From contig OU015568.1 of the NCBI GenBank assembly GCA_907165135.1, positions 380,501 to 444,500 of the forward strand: DNA of 64,000 bases. The letters run 5' to 3'. The DNA comes from Oikopleura dioica (Eukaryota > Chordata > Appendicularia > Copelata > Oikopleuridae). This document shows positions 34,974 to 46,197 of this stretch, piece after piece (within the stretch, counting starts at the first letter, position 1; every line of letters begins with the position of its first letter). The notes under the pieces were generated by a model. The model did no database searches. It had not been told where the DNA came from and worked only from the letters and a program-made list of their open reading frames with translations. The position numbers and the translations under genes are program-made.

Positions 34974-37900
34974 TTATTGCTTCTCCAAAGATAATTTTGC
35001 AAAACCTTCAAAAGAAAATAAATCATTTTCTTTCTCGATTCGATGAACTAACCTTTCAATAACTCTTCATTAATATTATTGTCTGTGAGGCCTGTTTTCA
35101 CCCTGAAGGTGACCTCCATTTTCGTCTCAGGATTACTAACCACCGCCTCCAAAAGGTCTTCAATATTCGATGCTACGATTAGGATATCGTCTACTTCGAT
35201 GATTCTATTCTGCATCATTTCTTGCGCCACAAGTGCAGGTGTATCTTTTGAAGGGATAATTCACAAGCTTTATCGAACAGTAATATATTCATCGAACCCC
35301 TTTCCTGTGCCAATAACAAACGGAAAAGAGATATCTTGAAGATGGCCACTCTGATTTTGTCGAATTCTCAAGCTCAACTTGACTTCCGTTCCCTTCATTG
35401 CCTCCATTTTAAGCTTCAACTCGTCAACTTCGCGCTTAGCTTCCGCACTTCTTGGACTGTTGTGATTTTCAGTTTTTTCTTGAGGGTCTGCCTCGTCGTC
35501 GGAAAACTCCCAGCCTCCATCGGGCAGCTTTCTCAGTCGTCCAGAGCTGCCAGGAACTCGACGGGGCGTGATGCCTTTGGCGGGAATCGGCGTGTAGGAA
35601 AGAACGGAACGCATCACCTGCTTGTACTTGTCGTCTTCTTTTGCTTTTTGAAGAATTTGTCTGAATATATTTTAAAGTATTTATTCGGCAGTATGCAAGA
35701 AACTGTGACGTTTTTTGAGCATGAAACAAAACCAAAACATTAAAAAGATTCATTTTAAATATTCCATCATTTTATATATTATATATAAATTTTAAAATTT
35801 GCTAATCTCATCCCGTTTTATAAATATAAAATTTTTTTCAATTGAAAAAATCAGGTCGGGCGAGAATTGGGGCGGAACGGTAGATAAATCCAGCCGATAA
35901 AAACTGCCTTACCTTTCAGGAGCTCTTTTGCAGTAGGTCTCAGTTTCGGATCCTTTTGAAGACATCTTTCGATCATTTTGCGGAATTCTCGCGAATATTT
36001 CTTGTATTTCGTCTTGTCGAGAGTAGGTTCGGGATTATTGACGGTCAGCATGATGACTTTCATCGGCGGGAACTTAATTTCAGGTGAAATTAATGGTTCG
36101 AGTCGTCTCTTACCTTGGCATACGGAGCAAAACCAGTGGCAAGTTCGAAGGCAACAATTCCAAAAGACCAAATATCAGCCTATAAATCAAATATTTCCCT
36201 TCAAATGATCAAGAATTCAAACCTTCATGTCGTAGCCTTTTTCTTGTTCCATTACCTCCGGCGCCATCCAGCAAGGAGTTCCGACGAAAGTGCCCTTTTT
36301 CGCGTCGCCAAACGGATCACCAGATATACTCATTATCGCCGACACACCAAAATCGGCAAGAGCGATGGCACCATCTCCTCCAATAAGGATGTTGCCAGCT
36401 TTCAAGTCGCGGTGAATTTGCCCGTTTGAGTGGAGGTAATCAAGTCCCGATAGAGTTGCTAGAACTGGTGTTGAAGCAAAGAAGTTCTGTGTAAGACTGT
36501 ACCTTTGAGAGCAGTGGCAAGTTCGACCTCTTCAAAGAGACCATCTTCGAATTCAGGGCGGTTTATTCTTTGCTAAAAGAAAAGATAAAAAAATCGAACC
36601 AGGGTTCAAAACTTGATTGCAATCTCGTTGATCCATTTTTATCAACCGAAACTATCATTATTTGTATCTTATCAAGATTCAAACCAGAGTTTGAAATGCT
36701 CGCAAATGCTCGCGAGCGAAAAGAGCGAGAGCAAAATTTATCATTGCTCTGAGAGCAGGGGAGCGGGAGCATGAAAATGAGTTGGCTCGAGAGCCAAAAG
36801 AGCACGAGCCCAAATTTGAACCCGCTCGCGAGCGCAGAGAGCACGAGCGCATATGTCAGAAATGCTTGGGAGCTAGACGAGCGGGAGCGGCTGCTCTCGT
36901 GCTCGCCATGGAATTGACTCACGAGCGGCTCGCGAGCAAAATTGAAAGAATATTTTTTCGCATAATTATTCACTTTCATAAATAAATTTCTTTGAGGATC
37001 TATTTTTGTTGTTTTCGGTTTTATGTAAGCTTCATTAGGTCCGTAATATCGGCAGCAGAATGCGAAAAGCCGAGAGTAAACAGATAAAACATGCCCACCG
37101 CGAGGTGCTAACTCCTGTGACAGGGACTCATATGGAATTAGTCACGGGGCCGCCGAATCATTTAAGGGTAAAACATCAAATCGGAGCGGCGCGTCACACT
37201 GGATCAGCGCCCCGCCGTGACCTATTTTTCAAAGGGCCGTAACTTATGAACGGATAAACTTTTTTCAAAACTTTCTTTTGGCTTAAATTGATTGAAGCAT
37301 TCTCTCTTTGCATACTGAAAATGAGCAAAATCGTCCACTAAAAAGTAGGAGAAACTGACATGAGTTGGTTAAAATCGCCCGCCTATCTCTCACGCTGCGC
37401 TCCTGCGAAAGTAGCGGCGCGGTTCAGCGCTCATTTCAAAGGATCATATAAAATTCTAGAGACCTTCAAAATTTGATCTGAGAAAACCAAATTATAGGTC
37501 TAACGGAGCTCTACTGACTGGTTTTTGTTTCAAAAAAATCGGATAAAAATTGTGAGAGGAGATAGATTTTTTCCAACTCATGTCAGTTTCCCCTACTTTT
37601 TAGTGGACGATTTCGCTCATTTTCAGTATGCTAAGAGAGAAGGCTTCAATCAATTTAAGCCAAAAGAAAGTTTTGAAAAAAGTTTATCCGTTCATAAGTT
37701 ACGGCCTTTTGAAAAGTAGGTCACAGCGGGCCGCTGATCCAGCGTGGCGCGCCGGGCTGATTTGATGTTTTACCCTTAAGGCCCTTGAAAGCTGCTCGCG
37801 AGTCAGTTTTTTCAGCTCGAGAGCCGATCGAGCGAGAGCACAATTCGACCAGTGCTCGAGAGCCAAGAGAGCGAGAGCGCAAAATGAAATGCGCTCGCGA

Positions 37901-38664
37901 GCGCAAAGAGCACGAGCTCTGAAATAAATGTGCTCGGGAGCACAAAGAGCATCATGCTCGTGCTCGCTCGCTCTCAAGTGAGCCGCTCGCGAGTCACGAA
38001 AATTTCAAACTCTGATTCAAACGCTGCATAAAAATGTAAGGTTGAAGTTCAGAAGAATAAAGTAATAAAATGATTCGATTCCTACATGTTCAAATGCATC
38101 CTTTAAAGTTTCTTAAATGAAGACTTAAATCTTGCAACAGTCTCTTTCATAATGTGCCCAAGTATTGAAAAATGAAAAGTGTTACAAGTTATTACTAATA
38201 TCATAACATGAATAAACTTACTTTTATGACATCAAACATTGATCCACCAGAATGCAGGGCCATTATGATCCAAAGCTCATGTTTGACGACAAAACTCGTA
38301 TGAAACTCCACTGAAAATCCTTATAAACCCCCCCTCTTTACTCAAAAAACTGACCGATATGTTCGTGTCTACACTTCATCATCAACCCAACTTCCGTCGA
38401 AATCGACTTGAGTGAGCTGGAAAACTCTTCGAATTGAATCCGTTTCACCGCCACCCTCCTTTGTTTCCCAGTTTTCGGGCAAGTAAAGCAGGCGACTTGA
38501 ACATGAGCAGTGGCTCCCTGACCGAGGACCTCGAGCATTTCATAGTCGCCCTTGTTCGTGGTGAACTCGATTTCTTCTTGCCCCGATTCCATTTTCAATA
38601 GCTTCAGGTGTTTTTCATATTCTAAAAGCTCCAAAATCAGTTCTTTGATCATCATCATCGTCAT
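34974..38664 (-). CDS. oxsr1: OSR1/SPAK-type STE20 kinase
   Basis: Minus-strand exons are about 38664-38355, 38310-38222, 36572-36503, 36458-36223, 36179-36114, 36072-35913, about 35668 to 35310, about 35240-35053 and 35005-34974. Kinase marks are the glycine loop ([11 protein letters not shown]), [18 protein letters not shown] and the activation-loop [16 protein letters not shown] with the Thr phosphorylated by WNK. Then come VPGSSGRL and the C-terminal CCT domain ([20 protein letters not shown]...GFAKLSLEK). WNK-OSR1 signalling controls cation-chloride cotransporters and cell volume. The CCT junction fits a GG-AG intron. One A seems missing in an A run near 35660. The 1.65-kb intron 3 holds a foldback element, while other introns are 34-50 nt. 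It lies 114 nt after DIS3 on the same strand. Confidence 0.92.
36685..38014. mobile_element. Foldback (long palindromic) element in the OSR1 intron
   Basis: The outer ends CAGAGTTTGAAAT (36685-36697) and ATTTCAAACTCTG (38002-38014) are exact inverted repeats. They are followed on both sides by GAGCGAAAAGAGCACGAGC-type simple repeats. An inner pair of arms of about 220 bp (about 37167-37372 and 37560-37786) is more than 90% identical in inverted orientation, including CGTAACTTATGAACGGATAA and GTCCACTAAAAAGTAG. There is no ORF. It lies wholly within one intron. Confidence 0.85.
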
Positions 38665-38673
38665 CTTCTTTCT

Positions 38674-38712
38674 CTATTTTTGAAAAGGAGAAAGAGAGAG
38701 AGAAAAACAATG
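38674..38712 (-). promoter_or_regulatory. Probable trans-splice acceptor before OSR1
   Basis: On the minus strand a long pyrimidine tract (TTTTTCTCTCTCTCTTTCTCC) leads to AG nine bases before the ATG at 38664. No upstream coding exon is needed, so an SL acceptor in an operon is more likely than an ordinary intron end. Confidence 0.5.
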
Positions 38713-38778
38713 TGAAGTGGGGTGTCACGAGTTTCAGTGTGAATTTCTTGAACAGTAAAATATTCTAAAGTATCATTC

Positions 38779-41700
38779 TTATCCTTCCATCTTGTCGCTT
38801 TCAACGCTGAATCCTTCTATAATAGGATCGACTAGTTTCATCCGGACGCGCTCGTGCTGCGGCCCACTTTGCTCCGTCGTCACGAGCACTTTCACCTTGT
38901 CGAACACCTTGAACTTTGTACCTAAAAAAAATTACACAACTTAATGACAGAAAAGGGGAGACCTTTGACGAGCAATTCGCAGTTCTCCTCATCCAATTCT
39001 GCTTCTTTTTCCAAATCGTTCAAAAAGATCGTTCCTTCCATGCCAAACTGAGGGATGAGCACGCCGATGGCGTTTTGTTTGACTTGCATGACGTACGCTT
39101 CTTCGGTTCTAGCGCCTTGTTTTCGGAAATAAAGCTAGAAAAAAGACATGAAAAAACGAAAATCACATGCTATCTGGCCAAGAAACCCTTCAAGCAAAGT
39201 TGTTGCTTATTTACCTGGGTATGAAGAGCAATGGATGCTCTCTGAGCTTGCTGAGCCATTCTGTTTCTAAAATTGATATTCTTGCAGACATTATTGATGT
39301 GATTCTTGTCGAGAATATCAGGCGTCGTAGTATCAGCGCCGATTGACGCTGCAAGAGCTCTGTGAACCATGATATCAGCATATCTTCGAATCGGCGACGT
39401 GAAATGCGTGTAAATTGGCGCAGCCAGTCCGTAGTGCCAGCAATCACTTTCGAAACCCGTGCAGAAATAAACAGCTTGCATCATCGAGCGAGTTGACATG
39501 ACTCGAAGGACAGTATTGACCATTGGATCGGCGGGATCGACAGCTTCGTTGAGTGAATCCGCCAGTTCACGGGAAGAATTGACATTGAGATGGAATCCTT
39601 TGGCCCTGGCAGCGCGGACTAGAGGGTCGAAATTGGACACGGGTGGTTTTGGATGGCGACGGAGAACGGCTGATTGTGGGAATTCTGTTCGAATATGCTC
39701 CGCTACCTGAAAATATGATCGAAAAAGACCAATAAAAGCCAAAAATATCAATAATACTTCAAACTACCGAAAATTGATGACTAAAACAGTCGCTTACCGA
39801 GCAGTTGGCTAACAGCATAAATTCTTCGACCATAGAATTAGTCTCTTTCAACTCCTTCGTGTACAAATCAATCGGATCTGCCGTCTCTGAGTCCAAATGA
39901 AAGCGAACTTCCACACTTGCCAAGGTGAGCGCTCCATCTTCCAACCTTTGCGCTTTCAGTTTCTTCGCCAGGTAGTTCAATCCTCTCAGACTCTCGGTCA
40001 AGGAGTCGGTCTTTGATTTGTCGTCGATGCGGATTTGGGCTTCTTCGTAGGTAAAGGCAGATTTCGATTTGATGACGGACTTATGGAATTTCACGCTGAG
40101 GATTTTCGCGTTGTCATCGAGCTCCCAAATGACGGAAAACGCCAATCGCTCTAGAATTAAAGGGTTAAAATATGTACCTTACGAGAAAAGCTTTCGTTAT
40201 CCCGGAAAAAGTACCTTCTCCGCCTCTAAGCGAGCATAAATTCGACGAAAGAAGAATCGGTACCATGTCAATTCTATTATCAGCGAGATAAACCGACGTC
40301 CCCCGCTGCGCAGCTTCTTCATCAAGTGCAGTTCCTTTATTTTTGCTCTCAATTTGTCTATTTTTCCTCAAAAACGAAACAAAACCGCTTGAAACGCACT
40401 TTCGGGAGCAACTCTCCTGGTTTAATAAAATGACTGACATCAGCAATGTGAACTCCGACTTCATAATTTCCATTTGGCAGCTTTTTACAATGTAGCGCAT
40501 CGTCAATATCTGTGCAGCCGGGCGGATCGACGGAGGCAATGTCATATTCCCGTAAATCAACTCGCTTCGCCAGCTCTTCTTCCGTGATCGTCCAGTTCTT
40601 GTCTGGCAGACAGCTCAATACTTTCGGTGAAAATGGATCGTGCTTTACGTCGTGCTCGAGTAAAAGGACTTCGTTCTCTGTTTTCTTGTCGCCGACGTTT
40701 CCGAGGACTTTGAACTGGGCTCAGAAATAATGCAGTAAATAATGAAATAAAAAGCCACGCAGCGACTGTTTTAGAAGCGAAGCTGCAAAGATTGCGGAGC
40801 CCAGACTTTGACAAGATGTCCATTCGGATATCTCGATTTTCGGCTCCAACCATCAATAGCAACAACGAGTCGCTGTCCAATAAGTCTCTCCACTTGTCGC
40901 GTTTCGATGCGAATCTTCGGGATCTGCCGCTGCGCAGCGAGAAAGAGTACTCTCGTTGAACCCGGATTGGGAGCTTCGATCACGCCGCAGTAGTTTCTCC
41001 ATGCGCGTTTGATGATACCAACGATTTCTCCCGTCGGAATCGGCTTTAAACCGGCTTTGGGAGCGCTTGCTTCGGCTTCGTCAGCTCCAGGCTGAAGCTC
41101 AGTATCTAAACAACGAGAACTCGGAGCCGACCATTCACTTTCTGGCTTGATTCTGACCGCGACAATATCTTCATTCATCGCTCGATTGAGATCATTTCTT
41201 CCTTGAATCAGAATGTCGCGATCCCCGTCCCTCAGTAGTCCCTCAAGATAGTTGTCTCGCGAGATTTCAAGCTTGCCTTGGACAAGTTTCTTCGATTTGA
41301 CGCCAATTTGGACCTGGGTCATCGACCAATGCGGCTGGTAGTTAATATTTCGGTCGATTTCGATCCCATCTTCGTTTCCTCCAGCGACTTTGTCGAATAC
41401 TTCAGGCGCTACTTCTCCGACATACTCTCTTTTACAGGGCTTTGATTCTTTTATAGTGAGCTCTATTCTACGGAGACCGATTTTTAGACGTCTCAAGGTA
41501 TCTGCAGCTATTTCCAGAGGGATAAAGATGCCTAAAGATGTCTGAAGATGTTTACAGATGTCAACAGATGTCTACAGATGTCTACAGATGTATCTAGATG
41601 GCACTTGAAGTCTATAGGTGTTTACAGATGTTCAAAAATTCTATTATCGATAAATGACTTGTGATAAAGAAATCGCCCTTTCCTGAAAGAAACCGCTTCC

Positions 41701-42367
41701 AAATCAGCTTTCCTGGCAATCTCCGCATTTGCCCGATCATTCGTAATGAGTAAACACCTTGTTCCAAATCCACTTCCTTTATTGTTATAAAACGCAACTG
41801 CTCTTCTTATCAGTCGATCGTTGTAGTCATTGCTGCTTTCTCCTTTGACCCGCTTCGAAAACGTCTCTGCGCAGAATTCGTTCACGAAAACGAAGGCTTT
41901 TCTTCCTGAGCCGATCAAACTTCGGAGTTTCTTGTAATTCGGACCAGATCGTCGTTTTACTTCGTTGAGGACGGTTTGCAAAATGATGATGTTCTGGAAT
42001 CGCTCGTTTTCCAACGCATCGAGGTTGTGAAGAAAGACGTTTGTATCTGGCAGAATCCAGTGGGGCTAGAAAAGATCATTAGGCTCAAATCTGGGCTGGG
42101 GAACCTGTGTGGAAACCTGAGTCAAGGTCTTACAGAAATTTCAAAGCTGTTTCTGGACACTGATTCAGTTTTCAACACAGGTTCCCCAATCCTAGATAAA
42201 AACCGCTCTCTTACCCGACTGCAGAAAGAATTAGGCCGATTTTCGGGGCTAGAATCAAGTGCTGCTCCAATTCCATGCTCAATATCATCTCGCAAGTAAT
42301 GCTCTTTCATCAACCGGAGGATTTTACCACCGCGGGTCTTCACAATTACGACCTTGTTTTCCTTCAT
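38779..42367 (-). CDS. dis3: DIS3 (RRP44) exosome catalytic subunit
   Basis: Exon 1 (42367-42215) gives [20 protein letters not shown], the typical DIS3 N-terminus. The PIN domain follows in exon 2 ([17 protein letters not shown]..., ITNDRAN), then cold-shock domains ([23 protein letters not shown]...LVVAIDGW) and the RNB exonuclease domain ([16 protein letters not shown] with its metal-binding Asp cluster, [33 protein letters not shown]). The S1 domain ends near VFDKVKVLV...VDPIIEGF. It degrades and processes RNA 3'-5' in nucleus and cytoplasm. The intron at 40335-40416 must be GA-AG to give [14 protein letters not shown], the conserved order. The linker between PIN and CSD near 41.5 kb, which contains a 12-bp minisatellite, is not resolved. 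The ATG is preceded by a pyrimidine-AG site. Confidence 0.93.
41515..41640. repeat. Minisatellite of about 12-bp ACAGATGTCT-type units in a DIS3 intron
   Basis: About ten diverged copies of TCTACAGATG / GTTTACAGATG lie between the PIN exon and the next coding exon. Confidence 0.7.
42091..42195. mobile_element. MITE family A copy in DIS3 intron 1
   Basis: GGGGAACCTGTGTGGAAACC ... GAGTCAAGGTCT at the left is mirrored at the right (AACACAGGTTCCCC). The copy fills most of the intron, which keeps its own GT and AG ends. Confidence 0.7.
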
Positions 42368-42370
42368 TTT

Positions 42371-42382
42371 CTAAAAAGTAAT
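42371..42382 (-). promoter_or_regulatory. Probable trans-splice acceptor before DIS3
   Basis: TTACTTTTTAG ends three bases before the DIS3 ATG. The gene upstream on the same strand stops only 94 nt away, with AATAAA overlapping its stop. Confidence 0.45.
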
Positions 42383-42461
42383 TCTTAATTCTGCTCAATA
42401 AGATTTGTCACGAAACGCGAGGAGCAAATATAGAGAACTTGAAAATTTCCAAATAGCGATT

Positions 42462-43372
42462 TTATTCAGAATTCGATTTTGATTTATAAGAATTCGTTTC
42501 GTATAAATTTGCTTGTCCAAGGGGTGCTTTCATCGTGAGGAAATCGTCAACTGGAAGGGAAAAATCTGGGCCTTTGATTTCGACCATATCTTTGTGGATA
42601 TGCGGAGCAGGGATCAGCGAAGGGCAGAGTTCTTTGAGTTCTTCTAGGGCGGCTTCGGCGAGTTTAACGCGACAGTAGTATTTTTCATCTGAAAGATTTT
42701 TTGCAGGAGGATCTTATTTGCTTCCGTGGCAGAAAATAAAATTGGCAAATCTGCAGTTACTTTTCCATAAAATCATTTATTAAATTTTTTTGAAATCGTA
42801 AAGAAAAAAAACCAGTTTATGTTTTTCTCTAGTATTTCATCAAAACAAACCATTTTTTTCATTTTTAATATGTTTTATATAAATTTTTAAATGCGATCAT
42901 TAATGAAGGGAAAAATAAATAATTAGGATCGTTTTTAATTACCAGCTTCTTTGAAGACACTCTTCATTTGCTGCGAATATTCATCCCCAGCAATTTCCGC
43001 TTCAATCAGAACTTCGTCCTCAAATGGCTCGAATTTTCTTTGATTCGATTCCAATTTCCACTCGAATTTTCGGTACTCATCCTTCACTGAAAAACCGATA
43101 AGAAAACCCTGAAAGGGAAGACTTTTTAGTTTACCGATAATTCGATCTTTCCCCATTTTTTGAGCTCGTTCGAGTTTGATTTCTTCTCTCTTCAGAATTT
43201 GCTGGCGAAGTTCCGGATCCTTCGTGTTTCTGTATCTATTCAGCACTTCCGCCGCTAGAATTTTCGTTAAGAAAATTGATGAGAAGCGAAATTTTGTGAG
43301 AAAATACCTCTTGCATCCAAAGATTCTTTCCTAATTGCCGAAATTGCCAAGCTTGCTCTTCGCCAAAGCATT
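42462..43372 (-). CDS. Unrecognised small protein, possibly mitochondrial
   Basis: The ATG at 43372 opens an Arg/Ser-rich amphipathic start (MLWRRASLAISAIRKESLDA), typical of a mitochondrial presequence. It continues into helical, charged sequence (VLNRYRNTKDPELRQQILKR, EIKLERAQKMGKDRII), then KDEYRKFEWKLESNQRKFEP and a last exon beginning EKYYCRVKLAEAALEELKEL and ending at 42462. Introns are about 45-50 nt, except the last (about 250 nt). Size and composition would suit a mitoribosomal or respiratory-assembly protein, but I cannot name it. It lies upstream of DIS3 on the same strand and could be the first cistron of an operon. An alternative longer start at 43484 exists in another frame. Confidence 0.5.
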
Positions 43373-43764
43373 TTCTTATCAAATTCGATAAATTCGAAAC
43401 CTGCTTTCTTCTCTTTTTTTCGCTTTTCAGATTCTCGAAAAAACGGGCGGCGCTGATTGGCAGGCGCTCCGCGCGGCTCTTCATTTTTCAAGAATTATCC
43501 TGGAAGAACGCTTCTTCTTTCAGAGCGTTTTTCAGAGAAACGGCAAAAGAGAAAACTCCCAAATTTTCACGTATTAAGTAAAATTGTCTGAATTTTTCAA
43601 AACTGACATTTATTTTTGATTTTGAGAAAGAGAAACAATCAAAAATCGCACTTTTCTAATTTATCTGTCAATTTCCAATCCTTTTTTCATTACTACTGTA
43701 TCTTTTCTGTCGTTCAACAGTTTCTTTATTCATTTTTTATCATTACCCTTCATCATCTAGACTC

Positions 43765-43922
43765 GAAAACCTGTGTTTAAGCCCTGAGTCAGGGTCTCGA
43801 TTCGAGACTCTCGAAAGAGCAACTTAAAACTTTTCGCGGCTTCGATTTTACTAGAAACCGCTACGCGGTTTTTTCTTGAAGCTTTTCAAGACCCTGACTC
43901 AGGATTTCTACACAGGTTTCCG
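43765..43922. mobile_element. MITE family A copy
   Basis: Left end GAAAACCTGTG...CTGAGTCAGGGTCT, right end AGACCCTGACTCAGGATTTC...CACAGGTTTCC. It lies in the divergent intergenic region immediately before the next ATG. Confidence 0.7.
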
Positions 43923-43950
43923 AATAGTTAATCTTTCAGATCAAGAAAAA

Positions 43951-44810
43951 ATGACCGAGAAACTAAGCGAACTTGCGTCCGAATTTGGCTCCCCGAAAAT
44001 CAACAAGGAGCGCTTCCCTTGCTACGGCAGCTGGCACGAGTTCAGTCTCAAATTCAACCTCCTCCGAAACGACTTCCAAATGAAGCTCGACGAGTACTCG
44101 AAACTGGTCGAGAAGCATGAAGAAACCAAGAGGTTTTATTATAAGTGTCTTGAGGGACTTCAGGAGAGGGTCTTTATTCTTATCAAAATTGTGGAATATC
44201 GGAATGGTTCTACTAGAAAAGGGGAAAACCGAGCTTTGCGCGGATCTGGGCTCGGCAACCTTCGTAGAAAACCTGAGTCAAGGTCTCAAAGAGCTAAGAT
44301 GAAAACCTGCGTAGCGGCTTTTTTAACAACGAAACCTACGCCGCATTTCCTTTAAGCTCTTTCAGACCCTGACTCAGGTTTTCTTCACAGGTTTTTGAGC
44401 CAAGATCCGCGCAAAGCTTGGCTCTCCTCATTGTTTTGCCCGAAGATGCAGGCGGCTTTTCGAAACCCTATTTTTATCTGAAGCCGACCCTAAAACAGCC
44501 AGTATTCAAAGCGTACGTTTTCGCCGACCCTTCGAACGAAACTCATCGAGAATCCACCCTGGATAGAGCTTGGAGCCACCTGAAGCCGAACCGCGAGAAA
44601 CCGAACAAGAATGAAGAAAGCGAAGAATCCGAAAGTGAAGTAAGCGAGAATGGAGAACCAAGCCCACAACAACGACTTGAGGAAATTCGACAAGAACGGA
44701 TGAAGAAAGAATCGAGAAAGAAAATCATCGAGCGATTGAAGGAGGACTACCCAGACAGATACAAGGACTTCAAATTCAAGGAGAAAAAGGACACCAAGAA
44801 AAAATATTGA
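43951..44810 (+). CDS. Unrecognised protein with a Lys/Glu-rich C-terminus, carrying a MITE
   Basis: The ATG at 43951 follows TTAATCTTTCAG by 11 bases, a possible SL acceptor. The first part (SELASEFGSPKINKERFPCY, WHEFSLKFNLLRNDFQMKLD) is continuous to about 44160. The second part (LLIVLPEDAGGFSKPYFYLK, VFKAYVFADPSNE, then an acidic and Lys-rich tail ending KDTKKKY) runs from about 44418 to the TGA at 44810. A MITE A copy lies between. One frame-preserving join would use CAG followed by GAGAGG at about 44161 as a GA donor and the TTCACAG inside the MITE at about 44390 as acceptor. This is inference. No family is recognised. Confidence 0.5.
44230..44430. mobile_element. MITE family A copy with extended terminal repeats, inside a gene
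   Basis: AGCTTTGCGCGGATCT ... CCTGAGTCAAGGTCT at the left is mirrored over about 65 bp at the right (AGACCCTGACTCAGG ... AGATCCGCGCAAAGCT). It sits between the two coding parts of the gene at 43951-44810. Confidence 0.75.
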
Positions 44811-44889
44811 AACATTTTGAAATCAACGAAGAATCGTTAATTCTCTGTCTTTTCATTTTCACCGCTCAAGCTCACTATTTTTTGCACTA

Positions 44890-45110
44890 GACTCCGAAGG
44901 CTGCGAAGCAAACCTGACTCATGGTCCAGAAAGAGCTTTGGCGAATAACCACCTTGCGGCTTTTTATACAAAGCTGAGCTCGGGAAGTAAAAGGTTTAAA
45001 AAAGATCTCAATTGGAAAGCCGCCTTCTCTTTGAAAAAAGAAGCCGCGCGGCTTTTGATTTGAGATCTTTGAAAACCCTGACACAGGTTACCGAGCCCAG
45101 TCTCATTTCT
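44890..45110. mobile_element. MITE family A copy
   Basis: AACCTGACTCATGGTC and AGCTTTG..AAAGCCGC on the left are mirrored by GCGGCTTTTGATTTG..CCCTGACACAGGTT on the right. It lies between two plus-strand genes. Confidence 0.55.
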
Positions 45111-45261
45111 AGTTTAGCGTCCTGAGTCAGAGCCTGAGTCAAGTTTTGTACACAGATTCTTTAGTCCACTTGTTACAAATAATTGAAAACAAAAACATGT
45201 TTGTACCTATTGATAGAACAAGTCATCTTTTAGACCACTTGAGAGCCAAAAAGCTGAAAAT

Positions 45262-46197
45262 ATGACTGAAAACGAGCATGATCGTCCCGCAGGCCCGCTG
45301 GAGCAAGTGCTTCTTGAAAATATTGAAGCCGGGTTTCAAAAGCGCGCGCAAGGCAAAAATGAAAGGGGACATAGATAGCCCATATCAATGCCGATTTTTA
45401 AACGCTGAAACCCGTGAATCAGTACTCGACGATATCAAGAAACAGCTCCACGATGAGCGCAGAAAGATGTTCGTCAAGCAGCAAGATTTGCAGCGGAGGA
45501 AGAACGAGCTGGTTACGCTCGTGAGAACGAAATACCCCGACAGCAAAGAATACTCGGAGAAAGCCGATGGAAGTGCCATTTTCAGCTCCGTTCCGATTCC
45601 AGGATCTTCCGGAGCTGAAGTTGAGAAAGCAGAAGAGAATGAGAAGGTACGAGAATTAAAGATGACCGAGATTGGTCCCGCTGATGAGCCTGATGGATGG
45701 GTTCTTGTTGAATCATTCGATAAGATTTCGCTTGATCCTCACAAGGACTACCTTCAGGAACTTCCAGATGAGAAACCAGACGATCGACTTCAAACATCGA
45801 GAAATGATGGCGAAACTCGGGACAGTGGTGATGAAGGTAAGAAAATATTTGACTAGAGGTCTGATTTGAAGTTGATTATTCAGCTTACGATCCCGAGAAC
45901 GCTACTTTTAGCGGAGGCTACGCCGACTGCTACGATGGCGATTCTGATTTCTCCGGTGGTGGGCACCTTCATCAGGACCTCGCCGATTTGGACATCGACA
46001 ACGACTTTGAGGGTGACACTACCGACGATGAAACTGACACGGACCCAGAGGAAGATCATGAGCCTGGCCTCCTTGATGATGATGAGGATTATGACCATCA
46101 GGACTTCGGCAACCTCGATGGTTTCACCGAGGAGGACATGAACTACGACAAGCACGATGAGTACGAGACTGGCCTCTACGCTTGGGATCGAATTTAG
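45262..46197 (+). CDS. Unrecognised protein with strongly acidic C-terminus
   Basis: The ATG at 45262 gives MTENEHDRPAGPLEQVLLEN. A 46-nt GT-AG intron (about 45332-45377) joins it to a long exon with RESVLDDIKKQLHDERRKMF, a helical segment, and DEPDGWVLVESFDK. A second GT-AG intron (45838-45884) leads to an Asp/Glu-rich tail (DIDNDFEGDTTDDETDTDPE) and TAG at 46195-46197. An alternative start in the exon 2 frame at 45278 exists. It is probably nuclear or regulatory by composition only. It follows the previous gene on the same strand, with a MITE in the gap. Confidence 0.55.

Noticed and set aside
37060-37977. Short open frames in the OSR1 intron
   Set aside because: They lie in the foldback element and its GAGCACGAGC repeats.
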